From positions 16,602,241 to 16,666,240 of the forward strand of contig CM049318.1 of the NCBI GenBank assembly GCA_026874595.1: a stretch of 64,000 nt of DNA, written 5' to 3'. The notes below the pieces were generated by a model, which did not search any database, had not been told where the DNA came from, and was given only the letters and a program-made list of their open reading frames with translations. Both the position numbers and the translations under genes were made by a program. This DNA is from Sipunculus nudus. Its lineage: Eukaryota; Annelida; Sipuncula; Golfingiida; Sipunculidae. How positions within the stretch are numbered: the stretch's first letter is position 1; every line of letters starts with the position of its first letter. This document shows, piece by piece, positions 11,597 to 21,620 of this stretch.

Positions 11597-12660
11597 ACTT
11601 TTGTCTAACCGTCTTGCTCAGCATTTCACATATTTGTCGTATTGTTTGTTTTTATGTCTCTGTTTCTGTCTCCCCTTTCTCCTGTCTATTTTTCTTTAAT
11701 TTCATCTTCCAGTCTGTCTTTTCGTTTCTCTCCGATTCTTTCTGCCTTTAGGTCGGTCTCTCTACATATATTTGTCTACCTGTCTGTCAGTCCCTCTGTC
11801 AGTCAGTCTCTCTTTCTTTCTTTCTTTCCCTTTCTTTCACTCTTTCTTTCTTTCTTTATATTTTTCTATCCTTTTCCCCTTGTCTGTCTGTCTCTATATT
11901 CTCTATCTTCTATCCATTCAGTTTTCCGTTTCTGTCTTTCTATCTCTCTTTTTCTCCATCGTTTGTTTTTCTTTTTGTTTGTCCCTTGGCCTGCTTTTTC
12001 TTTTCTGCGTTTGTTGCTTCTCTTCCTCTTTTTTATCTGTCTTTCTGTTTCTCTGATTAGTCTGCTTTCTCTCTTTCTCTAAATCAATCGCCGGTCTCGA
12101 TGTTTGTCTCCTGTTCCATCTCTTTTTTCTATCTTGTCCATCCTTATATTTCTCTGTTTTTGTGTTTCTGTCGATTCTTCTTTCTACAGTTCCAATGTAT
12201 ATCCATTGGCCTGTCTATTTATCTTCATTTCTGGTTATCTATTTTCTATGTTACGGCCCCTATCTCTTTCTCTTTGCCAAATTCTCTCTTTTTTGTCTAT
12301 TCGTCTGTCTCAATGTTTTTGTTTCTCTGTCTAAAATTCCTATATGTCCATTCATCTGTCCGTCTGTTTCTATATCTCCTTGTCTCTCATATCATATTTT
12401 TGTCTTTGCGTCTGACTCTGATTCTGTAACCGTGCGTTTTCTCAATCTAAAGTCTGTCCCCCTTTTTCTGTCTATCGTCAACTTCTCTGTTTTTTCTCTG
12501 TCCCTCTTCTTTTAACATTGTTTGAATGATTCCCCCGTCTCTCTATCTCTCTTTCTTCTACCTTCCCTGTACCCCATTTCTTTCTGTCTCTGTTTCTCTG
12601 TCTCTGCCTTTCTGTGTACGCTCTATTTGTTTATTGGTCAGGTTGTGTGTGTCTCTGTTC
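11554..12660. repeat. (CT)n microsatellite and ~1.1-kb polypyrimidine tract
   Basis: Starts with a pure (TC)n run (about 11556-11590) and continues as about 1 kb of T/C-dominated sequence made of degenerate TCTG, TTTC and CTCT words. The long hydrophobic open frames on the plus strand (Phe, Leu, Ser, Val rich; up to 146 residues, overlapping in several frames) follow from this composition and are not membrane proteins. Purines are rare on this strand throughout. Confidence 0.9.
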
Positions 12661-14514
12661 TCTTGTTGTTAGATACAAAGATTACAAGTTAAGATTGCAT
12701 TATAGTTTATTAGCCAGTTTTCAGAATCAGAAACAATACTAAATTTCTCATTAAATATTGCTCAAAAGGGATGCGTAAGGCATCTGTTTATTTATCTTGA
12801 CATGTCAAATGGAATGTAGAATAACCCATATTATAATTTCTCCAGAAATTAAGCAAAACCATAACATTCTTTTGAATATATTATGTATATCATCTCACTT
12901 AATATACATCTAAAGGCACTAAATCATGTGACATATAATATTCATATTCATTCATGTTAAATCTTCCACAATGATATTTGCAATATAAATTAAGATCTGA
13001 TAAAACAACCGTGATATTGTGTAAATGCTGTCAACAGAAATGTGACGATATACAACCAGTTAGGATTTCCATAAAGCAGCGCACAACTTTTGCGATCAGT
13101 GATGTGTTGCTATAAATATAGGCCTATTTTTATAGAAAGTGCAATGTATTTATCTGGTCATTATACCAAGATATTCTTGCTCATGCATATAATTAACCAA
13201 GCGAACAATCTTCATTCATATTCTGTCTGCGGCTCCAAATCTACTATAACAGCCAGTGTATGCACACATTATCTGCCCGTTGTCGTATTTGGCTTTAACT
13301 GAATATATTAAACGATAGCGCATAAAGATTAAAATTTACTTAAGCAGGATGATGTTGACAGTTATGGTAAAAATATTTACGGGGTTTCAATCCCTCGCAC
13401 GTGGAGAATTTTTTTGTCCATGTTTTTCCTTAAACTATTAAAGAAAACTTTTCAATTTCTGGATATTAATCATTTTTATGGTGTTAATTAATTGATGCCA
13501 ACATTAAGCCCATTCCTTCCAACACCCCCGATTTATCTGGGAATAAATTAGTTTCAGCTGAGCTTAATTACTGATTTAATTTAGGCATGGTTATTAACAT
13601 CAGAATAATCTACCAGGACACTCCGCTCATATTTACAAGCTACGATTCTGATACAGAACTTCAGTATATGATTTTTATATTATATATCCTTTTGAGCATT
13701 TGTTCCCTTGTATGCCCATACCATTAAAAGTGTTAATACGTTTTGTATGCGTTTAATACATGGCTAAATATATGATATATTATCTTGTATTTACATCCTC
13801 TCTAAAATTATAACATTGATCCATATGTAGACCGTACATTGAAATTTCTGCATGAACAAATTGAACCTTATTATTTAACCTCAAATAAGAATTATAATGG
13901 AGTAGTTACATTTCTCATTTATTAAATTTTTCTACATATATACTGACCGCAGAATGAAAGAAGGGACTATTCCTTTTACGGAATAATATAAGAACTTGCA
14001 CATTAAACGAAAAACCCCTTGTCCACACAAATACATACACCTATTTTCATTCAATGTTAAATGCACCCATAACAAGAACATCCACAACTCCTATCATATA
14101 ACGATACATGAATGTTACTTTAGTTTTTTAACACCCACGCCATGCTTCGTGATTAAATTTTAATTCGAATAATTCAGATCCAAATTGAACTATTTCATGC
14201 ACCTTGAATCTTCAAAGACATCCTCAATCCGTTTCTGCAAAGATCACTTGGCACAAACGGTTTGCGTTTGTAAGAAGATTCTAATAGATTTCAATAAGAT
14301 AATCGTCCTCCCTGTTAAAACAGGTTTTAATTGAGGGAAACAGGAGACTGTCATTAAAACGTGTGCACAACTTGACCCAACTTGACTTCACAAACGACTT
14401 AGACCGTTGCTTTCAAGATGGCCGCCACTCTTCGTAATAGCTCAGCAGTTTGTAGCCACTTCACCCGCCTCAGCCATACAGCAGCATTTTATGGAATGGA
14501 CAAATTCCCCGTGG
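12661..14514. other. AT-rich non-coding spacer
   Basis: About 1.85 kb of AT-rich sequence with no tandem repeat and no supported exon. The sequence CAAGATGGCCGCC at about 14415 resembles a YY1 site, but no transcription unit starting there is evident. Confidence 0.45.
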
Positions 14515-14537
14515 GAAGAGAAAATAAATTAAGAACT

Positions 14538-14543
14538 TTTATT
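14538..14543 (-). terminator. Polyadenylation signal AATAAA of the Ig-domain gene
   Basis: On the minus strand CCCCAAATAAAAGTTC places AATAAA 65 nt after the TAG stop at 14608-14610. The spacing implies a compact 3' UTR with cleavage around 14515-14525. A single canonical hexamer at a plausible distance supports 14608 as the true end of the gene. Confidence 0.75.
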
Positions 14544-14607
14544 TGGGGCAATGACGGCCCCTCGTCTGGGTGTGTCCCACGAGGACAGACGCCAACATGG
14601 CGGCCCT

Positions 14608-15760
14608 CTAGACTTTGTTTACTGTGAAGGAAGTCCGTTTGGCGAAGCCGTCGAGACGAGAACCGCGGCAGTAAAAGTGGTTGGCACCCTTCCGGAGGGC
14701 GTAGTAAGCGTTGGGTTCAAGTCGTAGCACCGACACGGCTTTCACGTATGATTTGTCATCTTCTCCTCCCGTTGTCATGGGCAACGTGTCTACACTGATG
14801 CCTGGGACGCCGTATCCGAGGGGCATGATGCTATTCGGTGTGTATCTGTACTGCAAGTAGAATTTAAAATATTGTTAATTTGTGTCTCCTGTCTTTGCTT
14901 TATTTCATTCAGTTTTATTAAGAGATATTAGGCAAATAAAATTGAATACTTTGTATATTCATTTTTGGCCGGAATGGGTAGATATTGGCATTTGCAGATC
15001 ACACACTGGACACCGAGGGTTATTCCACGCCTAATATAATTTAAGTATTCTTTCTGTAAGAAAAGCTTTCCCCTTTACCGTATCATATTTCTTTCCATTT
15101 ATTTTAACCGATTCATAACTTGACTGCAAACTGCTATATCTACATATTAACAGGTGTAAATAATTAATTACTGGTTATTAGTTTTCAAGTAAAATACTCT
15201 TCCTTGCGTCAACCTAAATCAATGCCTCACAGTCTTATACCAAACCTGAATACAACCCGTAAAAATTTACGTAGAATCAAAATTGTTCAGTTTTTTTTTT
15301 AATTTTCCTTATAATTCCTTTTCCTAGTTGAATGAAAACATATACATAAGACACCAACTTCACCGTTACGTAAGAAATATATTTTGTCTTTAGTTTTCCC
15401 ATTTAAGATACAACAAATACAATCTTTTAAAGACATGTCGAACCCGAAAAGTTAGTGTACGCTGTCTCTCACAGAAGTCGCAAATATTAACGAAAAGGAC
15501 TATTGTATGTAAATTAGATATCTACTTACGAAAAATTTGATGAAAGGGTACTCAGCCAGGCCCCTGGCAGACTTGACGCGGCATTTAATAAGGAGGGTGT
15601 CTCCTTCCTGCATGTCAACTTCTGTTGGGGAAACCGAGACCTGTAGACGCGGGCGACCGGTGCGCAGACTCAGTGACCCCCATTTGTTGAGGTCGTAAAA
15701 CCCGGCGCAGGCTGTGGCAGCGAGAAGGCACAGTAACATGAGCACTGAGGTGAAAGCCAT
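14608..15760 (-). CDS. Secreted single Ig-like domain protein, two coding exons
   Basis: Coding exons are 15760..15530 and 14850..14608 (minus strand), joined across a 679-bp GT-AG intron (donor TTC|GTAAGT, acceptor CTACTTGCAG|TAC, phase 0). The product is 157 residues. Residues 1-19/20 are a classical signal peptide (hydrophobic core, AxA-type cleavage near Ala19). The mature part is one Ig-like fold: B-strand LLIKC (Cys60), F-strand HFYC (Cys138), 78 residues apart and the only Cys in the mature chain, so one disulphide is expected. There is no transmembrane segment or GPI-type tail. The canonical Trp of strand C is absent; aromatic Phe/Tyr (FIKFFYRY) sit there and are split by the intron. 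The role is inferred only as a soluble extracellular recognition or adhesion protein, possibly immune or matrix; no named orthologue is claimed. The start was chosen because the signal peptide begins there, two bases after a strong acceptor. Confidence 0.85.
14851..15529 (-). other. Intron 2 of the Ig-domain gene
   Basis: 679 bp, GT..AG, AT-rich, phase 0, interrupting the Ig domain between strands C and C'. No repeat or nested gene seen. Confidence 0.8.
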
Positions 15761-16469
15761 GTCTGAAAAAAAGGAAAAGTTTCAATTATAAAGATTGCAT
15801 CAATTACTAAACAGTAACCCGTACAATAGATTGTGTTTTTTTTTTTCAAGATTTCTCCAACGGAAACATGACCAAATATAACACCAGATGATTTAGTATT
15901 GTTCTGGGTAGCTTAGAGGGAAAAAATCTGCTTCGATTGTTCAGTAAAACCCAGATCTTCTCCTTAAACCCTGATCAATTCATCACTCTTGTTGGCAAAC
16001 CATTGTTGATATTATAAGTATGAGTTTACATGAGTTTACATAAACTTTTATATTAAGCTAATTAATTTAAACTATAGTCTCACGTACAAGAAAATTGAAT
16101 GAAACGTGATATCAACGGTTTTCTAACCATCCCAGTAGAAACTTGTGGACAATGTTCCCGTCAATCACTGTTTGTTTCCGGTCTTAGTAATCAGCATATA
16201 ATTCACAAATTTGCCACGAGAGGGCAGTAACATACGTGAGCAAACTTTTTGATGAAACTGCATCTACTCAAGGATTTATTTGTCGAAAGGTTCTGCGCAT
16301 TTCAATACACTGTATGTGCTATGTACCGTGAACCCCAGTTACATGACAACCGATTATTCAGATATTCATCTAAATTGGGCCTATCCCGATATCTGACGTT
16401 TACACCACTGAACCTTAAATAAAAATAGTCCAGAAAACGCCGATCCCAGACGCACACAATCAGTTTGTT

Positions 16470-16640
16470 TTGTTGATGGGCTGGTCAGTTGAGCTGTAAA
16501 ACGCCCGTCCTTCTTCGCTGGCGACCCGGGTTCGATCCCAGGTGCTGCCGTGAGAATGGGTTGCAGTTGCCCGTATAAGGTCGGAGGTTTTCTCTGAACT
16601 AAGTATTAAAAGCGCATTGTGTAATTAGCGACCGTTAAAC
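16470..16640 (+). mobile_element. tRNA-derived SINE (family B)
   Basis: A clear pol III promoter on the plus strand: GGTCAGTTGAGCTGTAAAAC resembles box A and GGGTTCGATCCC is a near-perfect box B about 50 bp later. It is followed by a GGAGGTTTTCTCTGAACTAA block, similar to SINE bodies known in invertebrates. The head is too degenerate to fold as a functional tRNA, and a non-tRNA body follows. Confidence 0.7.
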
Positions 16641-16687
16641 GTTCGCATATACGCAACTAGCCACCTCAGTTTACATTTTGTTCCGGT

Positions 16688-16868
16688 TTGTCACCATTGC
16701 TGTGCTTATAAACAACTTGTAGATAGGTAAGCTCATACATCCGTCACAGAGATGTTAAAAAAACGTTTTCAAACTGGAATTACCTACAGATCATTACAAT
16801 ATACTCAGATTCAGCAAAAGATCACATAATTCTATGGAAAAGGTAGGGGAATAGGTGACTTTAAAATT
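16688..16868. mobile_element. MITE fragment related to the 31.4-kb element
   Basis: Shares an ordered set of words with 31690-31851: CATTGCTGTG, AGATCATTA, ACATAA.TTCT, AAAGGTAGG.GAAT and a right end AGGTGACTTTAAA near a TTAA. The left part is missing or displaced by the SINE at 16470. Fragmentary copy of a non-autonomous DNA element. Confidence 0.5.
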
Positions 16869-18019
16869 AAAGACACGTGGATTGCCTGATCCAGGTCATG
16901 ACCGACTGCACAAAATCATTTTTCCTAACATGAAGCTGATTTTTATCATACCTATTGATTTTTTTAAGATTACAAACCGTGTTTTCTATTGACTGGTTAG
17001 AAAAATGGTTAAACCGCTTACAATAAAAACGGTTCATTACTCTAATTGTAGATGCTTAACCGGGATTCGCATATGCCAGATTTGTCACCCGGGCCTGGAA
17101 TTTCCAGATCATTCACTAAGCCACACTAAGAAATTATAAACAAAGTGAGCAATGAATAACCTAGTTACGGACACTGAAGACACAACAAATTGCCCTCAAT
17201 AGGCTCTGGGTATTTACTGGCTAATAGTTAGCACGTGATACATGATGGAAAGTACTGACAATTGCGTTATACAGATGCTGCAGTTCCCGCGAAAGATATT
17301 AATACTATGATAACACGATATAAATCGTGATATGATGGATGAGGGAATATAAACCCATCACCTTTAGCGTGCCTGCTTTATTACGTGTAGCTTACTTGCA
17401 AGAAAATGAGTTATTTGTATTTTATGTTCAGAGGTGAGGCTAATCTGAAAAAGAGGTATAATAAAACATAAAAAAAACAGTCTTTAAATATGTGGCCCTA
17501 ATTGAAAATCACAAATCACTTTTAGCACCAGTCTTTGGTAATATCGTAAAAGATGATACATACTTGTGGATTTTCGCTTGCACAGACCCCTTTCCCCGGC
17601 CGCTGAGAGTAGGAAAGTACGGGTCGCAGTGCAGGTCGTGGTATAATACCACATTTGGTTGTATTTACTGTGTATGTAAAGGATTGTCTTGATTTTGGTG
17701 CAGACATTGAGCATTCTGGCCAGGGGGTAGACCTATAAACCTCCCAGGGGTGACCTTTTACTTCATGAATAGACATTTTCACGTAATGATTACACGCTTT
17801 TGCCAATGCGTTTGTTTAACAGTGTCTCGTTTGTAACACCGCGCATCCAATGTGCTACAAACCGCATGCGGTCTCAATTCACTGCCGCCAGATGGCGGTG
17901 GGTGCTCGGTTGTTATTAATTTCGAGACGCTAATTGTGGCCACAACTGTTACACTACAGTAACTGAATGCAGAAGTGTTCAGTTCTCTAACAAGGTCCTT
18001 GAGGAGTACACATTTCAAA
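16869..18019. other. Intronic sequence, nothing recognised
   Basis: A GC-richer patch at about 17560-17960 gives open frames on both strands, but none has splice support or family resemblance. Confidence 0.35.
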
Positions 18020-18182
18020 GACATTCCTTTTAAGACATGGCCAGGGTCAGTGATCCCTGGCTCAAATCCCGACCAGGACAGTGCTGCCTGGATCCCCAGG
18101 GTCAAAATAAACGCATTCGCAGGCTTAGGAGAAGGCCAACGTGGCCTTCGTGAAAGTGTGAAGCGGCCCGTCATCACGAACT
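18020..18182 (+). mobile_element. Possible tRNA-like SINE fragment
   Basis: GGCTCAAATCCCG on the plus strand resembles a box B (GGTTCAAATCC) and lies in a GC-rich block (GATCCCTGGCTCAAATCCCG, GAAGGCCAACGTGGCCTTCG) unlike the intron around it. No second copy is seen in the window, so this rests on box B and composition alone. The 132-residue minus-strand frame across it is a by-product. Confidence 0.25.
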
Positions 18183-18375
18183 GAATATGTCGGCGCCGGC
18201 AGTCAATGTTTGTATAGACCCTGGGACGTCCACGGCCCTTGTTTACATAGACTATCAGGTCAATAAGCCTCCTGTATAATACACGTGTCTAAACCGATAC
18301 CTCAGACTTTCCGTAAATGGTCTGTACTTTGAGATTCAATAAAACATATAAACTCTGACAGTAATACTAATAGTA

Positions 18376-18480
18376 CTACTTCTCCTTCTACTACTACTAC
18401 TACTAATAATAATAATTAATAATTTTTTCTTCATTTATTGTAGTAGTAGAAAAAATAGAAGTGATAGTAGTATTACTAGA
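18376..18480. repeat. Trinucleotide microsatellite (CTA/TAA)n with facing (GTA)n
   Basis: CTACTACTACTACTACTAAT continues as AATAATAAT. About 30 bp later GTAGTAGTAG and AGTGATAGTAGTA occur, so the two blocks are partly complementary and can form an imperfect hairpin. Confidence 0.75.
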
Positions 18481-19059
18481 AATACCAGTTCTAATGGAAG
18501 ATCATTAAATATAATTAGATATAATTTGTTTTTATTTACACCCAAATTCCAAAACGTATCATTGTCTCTCTTCTTTAATAAAGAACTTTTGCTTGTGCTT
18601 GTATTAAGCATAAGCTAAAGACAAATATCATATAAAACCTTATAAAAAATAGGTGACTATACTTAAATTATGAACATATATAGTAAAATATATATATAGC
18701 AAAATCCGACCGCACCTATTAAATGAAATATTGTTGTTTATAACAAGTCAATTAATGATGAATTCGGATATTATTTTAAAAATATGTTATATTTTTTCCC
18801 TGGCCAGTGGAGTTGGTCGTTTAAGCGGGGGACGGGGATAGGTCTAGTAAGCCCCATCTAATGTCTGCATTCAGTGCGATCTCTGTAGCTTAATTATCTC
18901 AAGTAAAGTCAATAAGAATGAGACAAGATCGTACCTATCGGATCAGCACCGTGTTATGGCCATATGTGGCTAAAAGCGAAAGAGGTTGTCAGGGGGCATG
19001 TAGAGGCGTTCTAGTGAAAGGGAATATCAATCATCAGAAGAACTAGTGGGCGGGTCCAG

Positions 19060-19238
19060 GCGTGTGGAACCCCCCCCCCCCCCCCATCCCTTTTCGAAGT
19101 TATTTTAGGGGGTTCAGACCAATTTTTCCGGCCTGTACCCCTTACTTTTCTAAACCTGAGAACCTTCTTTTTAAGGATTTCCTCATAAGTCTTCTTGGAT
19201 TGTACCCCTCCTTTAAAAAAAATCTGGATCCGCCCCTG
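19060..19238 (-). mobile_element. hAT-like MITE fragment with poly-C and CAGGGGCGGATCCAG end
   Basis: On the minus strand the element starts CAGGGGCGGATCCAGATTTT at 19238 and runs to a poly-G/C tract (plus-strand C run at 19070-19085). Similar ends occur at 20658 (CAGGGACGGATACAAGATTT, reading left from near 20656) and at about 32553 (CAGGGGTAGAGACAGGATTT). CAGGG-type termini are typical of hAT elements. Target-site duplications could not be matched, so the far end is uncertain. Confidence 0.5.
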
Positions 19239-20240
19239 ACACTCTTTACCAAGGATATTTTTTTTCATTTCCTTGTGTTACTGACTAGAGCTCGGCAGCA
19301 AAATGACCAAGTAAATCTCCACACCGGCTCGTCAAGACGACGCGTCCAAATTGATGATGGGACCCCGCGACCTCTCCCCTGAATCCACTTCTGTAACTTA
19401 CAGAAGGTTACTGGTGAGATATTTAGTATGAATACTTATATCTGACTGAGGTTGCGGTTCTTATGTAGCGGGTTTAATTTTCGCGATAATTACCCGTTCT
19501 CGAATATCGCGAATTTGAAATTAAGTCAACCATGGTATATGTACATGTATTGCCCTGTAGGTACTCGTGAGGTTTCGTTCCATCCTTTCTTATGCGGAGT
19601 GAGTCCTCCTTCAGCCCGACTGACGCAATCTGCCACAAATATGCCAAGTGAGTGTATTTGTTTGTGTCCGAGATTGAATATAGGTCACCGGGTCAGTCAT
19701 ACCATAAACATGCGGAGAAAAAGCAAGTTGGGTAAGAAATATTTGTGTCAGGTTGGATTCTGTAGAAGCTGTATTTTATTGGGTTAACCGCAACATCACT
19801 GGAATGTCAATCCAAGATTTATACTAACAACAAGAGAACAGAAGCAAATATGTTACGAGGAAAAGAAAATAAACAGCAAAACTTACATGACTAAAATAGA
19901 AATAATTATTTCTATAACAAGAGAATTATTTTCTGTTTTTAATCACAAGATATTTAAGACATGATTATTGCAAATATATTGCTCATCATGACAGTCTTAT
20001 CGTTTTGCGGGGATGACCAACTTTCTGTACAATACATATGACACTTCATAAACAGGAATTTGTTTGGGTTCAGTTGTGAATGCGGGTTAACATGTCATTT
20101 CAAAATAAAGACATACGTTGAAGGAAATATTTGTTTTCCGGGAAGTTGTTGTTATTAGGTAAACCGCGAAAATTCCGAGGATGTTAACGGTATTTATTAT
20201 AATACAACGTGAGCGAAGCAGTATTTAGAGGAAAAATCGA
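19239..20240. other. Intronic sequence with CG-rich short words
   Basis: No exon supported. At about 19480-19530 a segment with repeated TTCGCGA/TCGCGAA words resembles short AT-rich repeats also seen near 22190-22260 and 22900-22950. Confidence 0.35.
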
Positions 20241-20269
20241 AACAAAACATTTCACCTGCACTAACATAC

Positions 20270-20357
20270 CTGTAAATATGTTATGACCGGTAACGTGCAA
20301 GTGAAATGATAGCGACAGCAAAGTTATGTTAGTTAAAAGTGGATTTCTGTTGCTGAC
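20270..20357 (-). other. Candidate 5' UTR exon of the Ig-domain gene
   Basis: On the minus strand a TATA box ends at 20381. Transcription should start near 20355-20360 and the exon runs to CATATTTACAG|GTATGTTAG (last exon base 20270). It holds only a very short upstream ORF. It lies 4.5 kb upstream of the coding exon that begins with an acceptor, on the same strand, with no competing gene between. The exact start site is inferred. Confidence 0.5.
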
Positions 20358-20380
20358 ATTGTGTTGCTATATTGCCCGTG

Positions 20381-20392
20381 TTATATACCGGT
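20381..20392 (-). promoter_or_regulatory. TATA box, proximal promoter candidate
   Basis: Minus-strand sequence ACCGGTATATAACACGGG contains TATATAA at 20387..20381, about 25-30 bp before the inferred start of the 5' exon. The combination with a good donor 110 bp downstream makes it more than a chance AT run. Confidence 0.5.
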
Positions 20393-20416
20393 TGGACCCC
20401 CTATACCGCCATATAA

Positions 20417-20658
20417 GTTGCCTTCATCAGGGACGGGCTTAGAGGGGGCACAGAGAACGCGAGTCTTTTTTAAAGAAATAGGTTGATAGACGCTTAATAC
20501 CGAAAACGGTACTGGGTTTTGTGTATCGCCCCATTTTCCTCCCTATTTTTGCACGCCAGAGTATAGTATAAGTCATAGCACACTTGTTTACATATGCCAT
20601 GCAGCGTGTTTACCGCTGTCCCATTTCTAAAATCTTGTATCCGTCCCTGTTCCTGTTC
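20417..20658. mobile_element. Possible short MITE with CAGGGACGG termini
   Basis: The left end reads CAGGGACGGGCTTAGAG at about 20428 and the right end is the inverse CTTGTATCCGTCCCTG near 20656. The nine terminal bases match as an inverted repeat and resemble hAT-type termini. No clear 8-bp duplication flanks it. It would sit just upstream of the TATA box. Confidence 0.35.
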
Positions 20659-20699
20659 GAGTGGATGTCTTATCTGGGTGCTTCGCAGGTGCATTGTTA

Positions 20700-21279
20700 T
20701 TGTGTGCATTAACTAAAAAAAATTAAAATTATTTATCATGATCTCGAATATTTAGGCTATACCTATGTATGTTTGTTTCACGTACGGAAAATTTCCAGTA
20801 CCCTTATGTAACTGGCATGACCCAATGATGCGCTTATACTAAATCCTTATCTAGTTTTATTGGACATATTAATTTTTGATCATATATATTTTAAAAATAT
20901 TCAGCACTCAATTAAACCTCTTTAACTTTCTATATAAGTACATGTACCATATGAAAGTATTTATTGAATCATAGCAATTCAGATAAGATTTATATTATAT
21001 CCTAATCAGCTCCCCACAAGGCTGGTTCTATCATACCGTTTTATCATATGTTATCTACAGATAAGAAACACATAAGATTAAAGATTGATACTTTAACGGA
21101 AGAAGTTATATAGAAAGAAACACTCTACTCTGGCTCTGGTTCAGTGACACCCTTGGCACATGCAACCTGACGGTATTTGGGTGAAAGGTAAAAAAGACGG
21201 TTAATTGGTCATTTGTTTGAATATAGGTCAACTAAGGCTCTGTGGAATGGTTAGATTCATTAAAATCCGTCCCCGTCAT
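20700..21279. other. AT-rich non-coding sequence
   Basis: No exon, repeat array or RNA gene recognised. Confidence 0.4.
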
Positions 21280-21620
21280 ATAAATTTGTGTCTTTCGGGA
21301 AAGGCTGTGGAGGTATAGTTCCGCTCAACACGGAGGTAATGCGGCCGGCACCAGCCCAAGGCGCCATTATCAACATTAATAAACGTCAACAGGAGGACGT
21401 TGTCAATTAGCCAGACGATGACCCATCCATTGGAAGAATGGGAATATGATTCAAGTAGATTATCCTTTAAAGCTGGTGATTAAGCCGGATTAGCTGGCTG
21501 GAAGCGGGGAATAGCTGTCTATTATACCAAGGCTCCTCTTCAATTCACTCCCCCGCAGTCTTGGTAAATCAACTCCAAAGTACTGCCGGACCGGAAACAT
21601 CGCCTGGCGTCTTTTGGCAA
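21280..21620. promoter_or_regulatory. Candidate enhancer or conserved non-coding block
   Basis: A balanced-composition, non-repetitive, non-coding block about 1 kb upstream of the proximal promoter. It carries several homeodomain and K50-type words close together (GATTATCC, GCCGGATTAGC, GTCAATTAGCC, GGTGATTAAG) plus CAACATTAATAAACG. There is no open frame. Regulatory function is an inference from motif density and composition only. Confidence 0.25.

Larger units (their letters stand above)
15763..20269 (-). other. Probable first intron of the Ig-domain gene
   Basis: The sequence before the ATG reads CTTTTTTTCAG|ACATGG on the minus strand, a strong acceptor two bases before the start codon, so the 5' UTR is split. 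The nearest convincing upstream donor on the same strand is TTTACAG|GTATGTTAG at 20270/20269, giving a 4.5-kb intron. It contains a SINE (16470), MITE debris (16690 and 19060) and a trinucleotide microsatellite. If the promoter at 41.5 kb is used instead, the intron would be about 25.5 kb. Confidence 0.5.

Noticed and set aside
11642-12515. Open frames of 94-146 codons rich in Phe, Leu and Ser that look like multi-pass membrane proteins
   Set aside because: They overlap in several frames of a polypyrimidine tract. The composition follows from C/T-rich DNA and there are no start or splice signals.
14418-14627. Plus-strand 69-codon frame starting at a YY1-like CAAGATGGCCGCC
   Set aside because: It is antisense to the 3' end of the Ig-domain gene with no donor or polyadenylation support; kept only as a possible YY1 motif.
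17779-18177. 132-codon minus-strand open frame
   Set aside because: It covers a GC-rich, SINE-like block inside the probable first intron of the Ig gene. No family resemblance.
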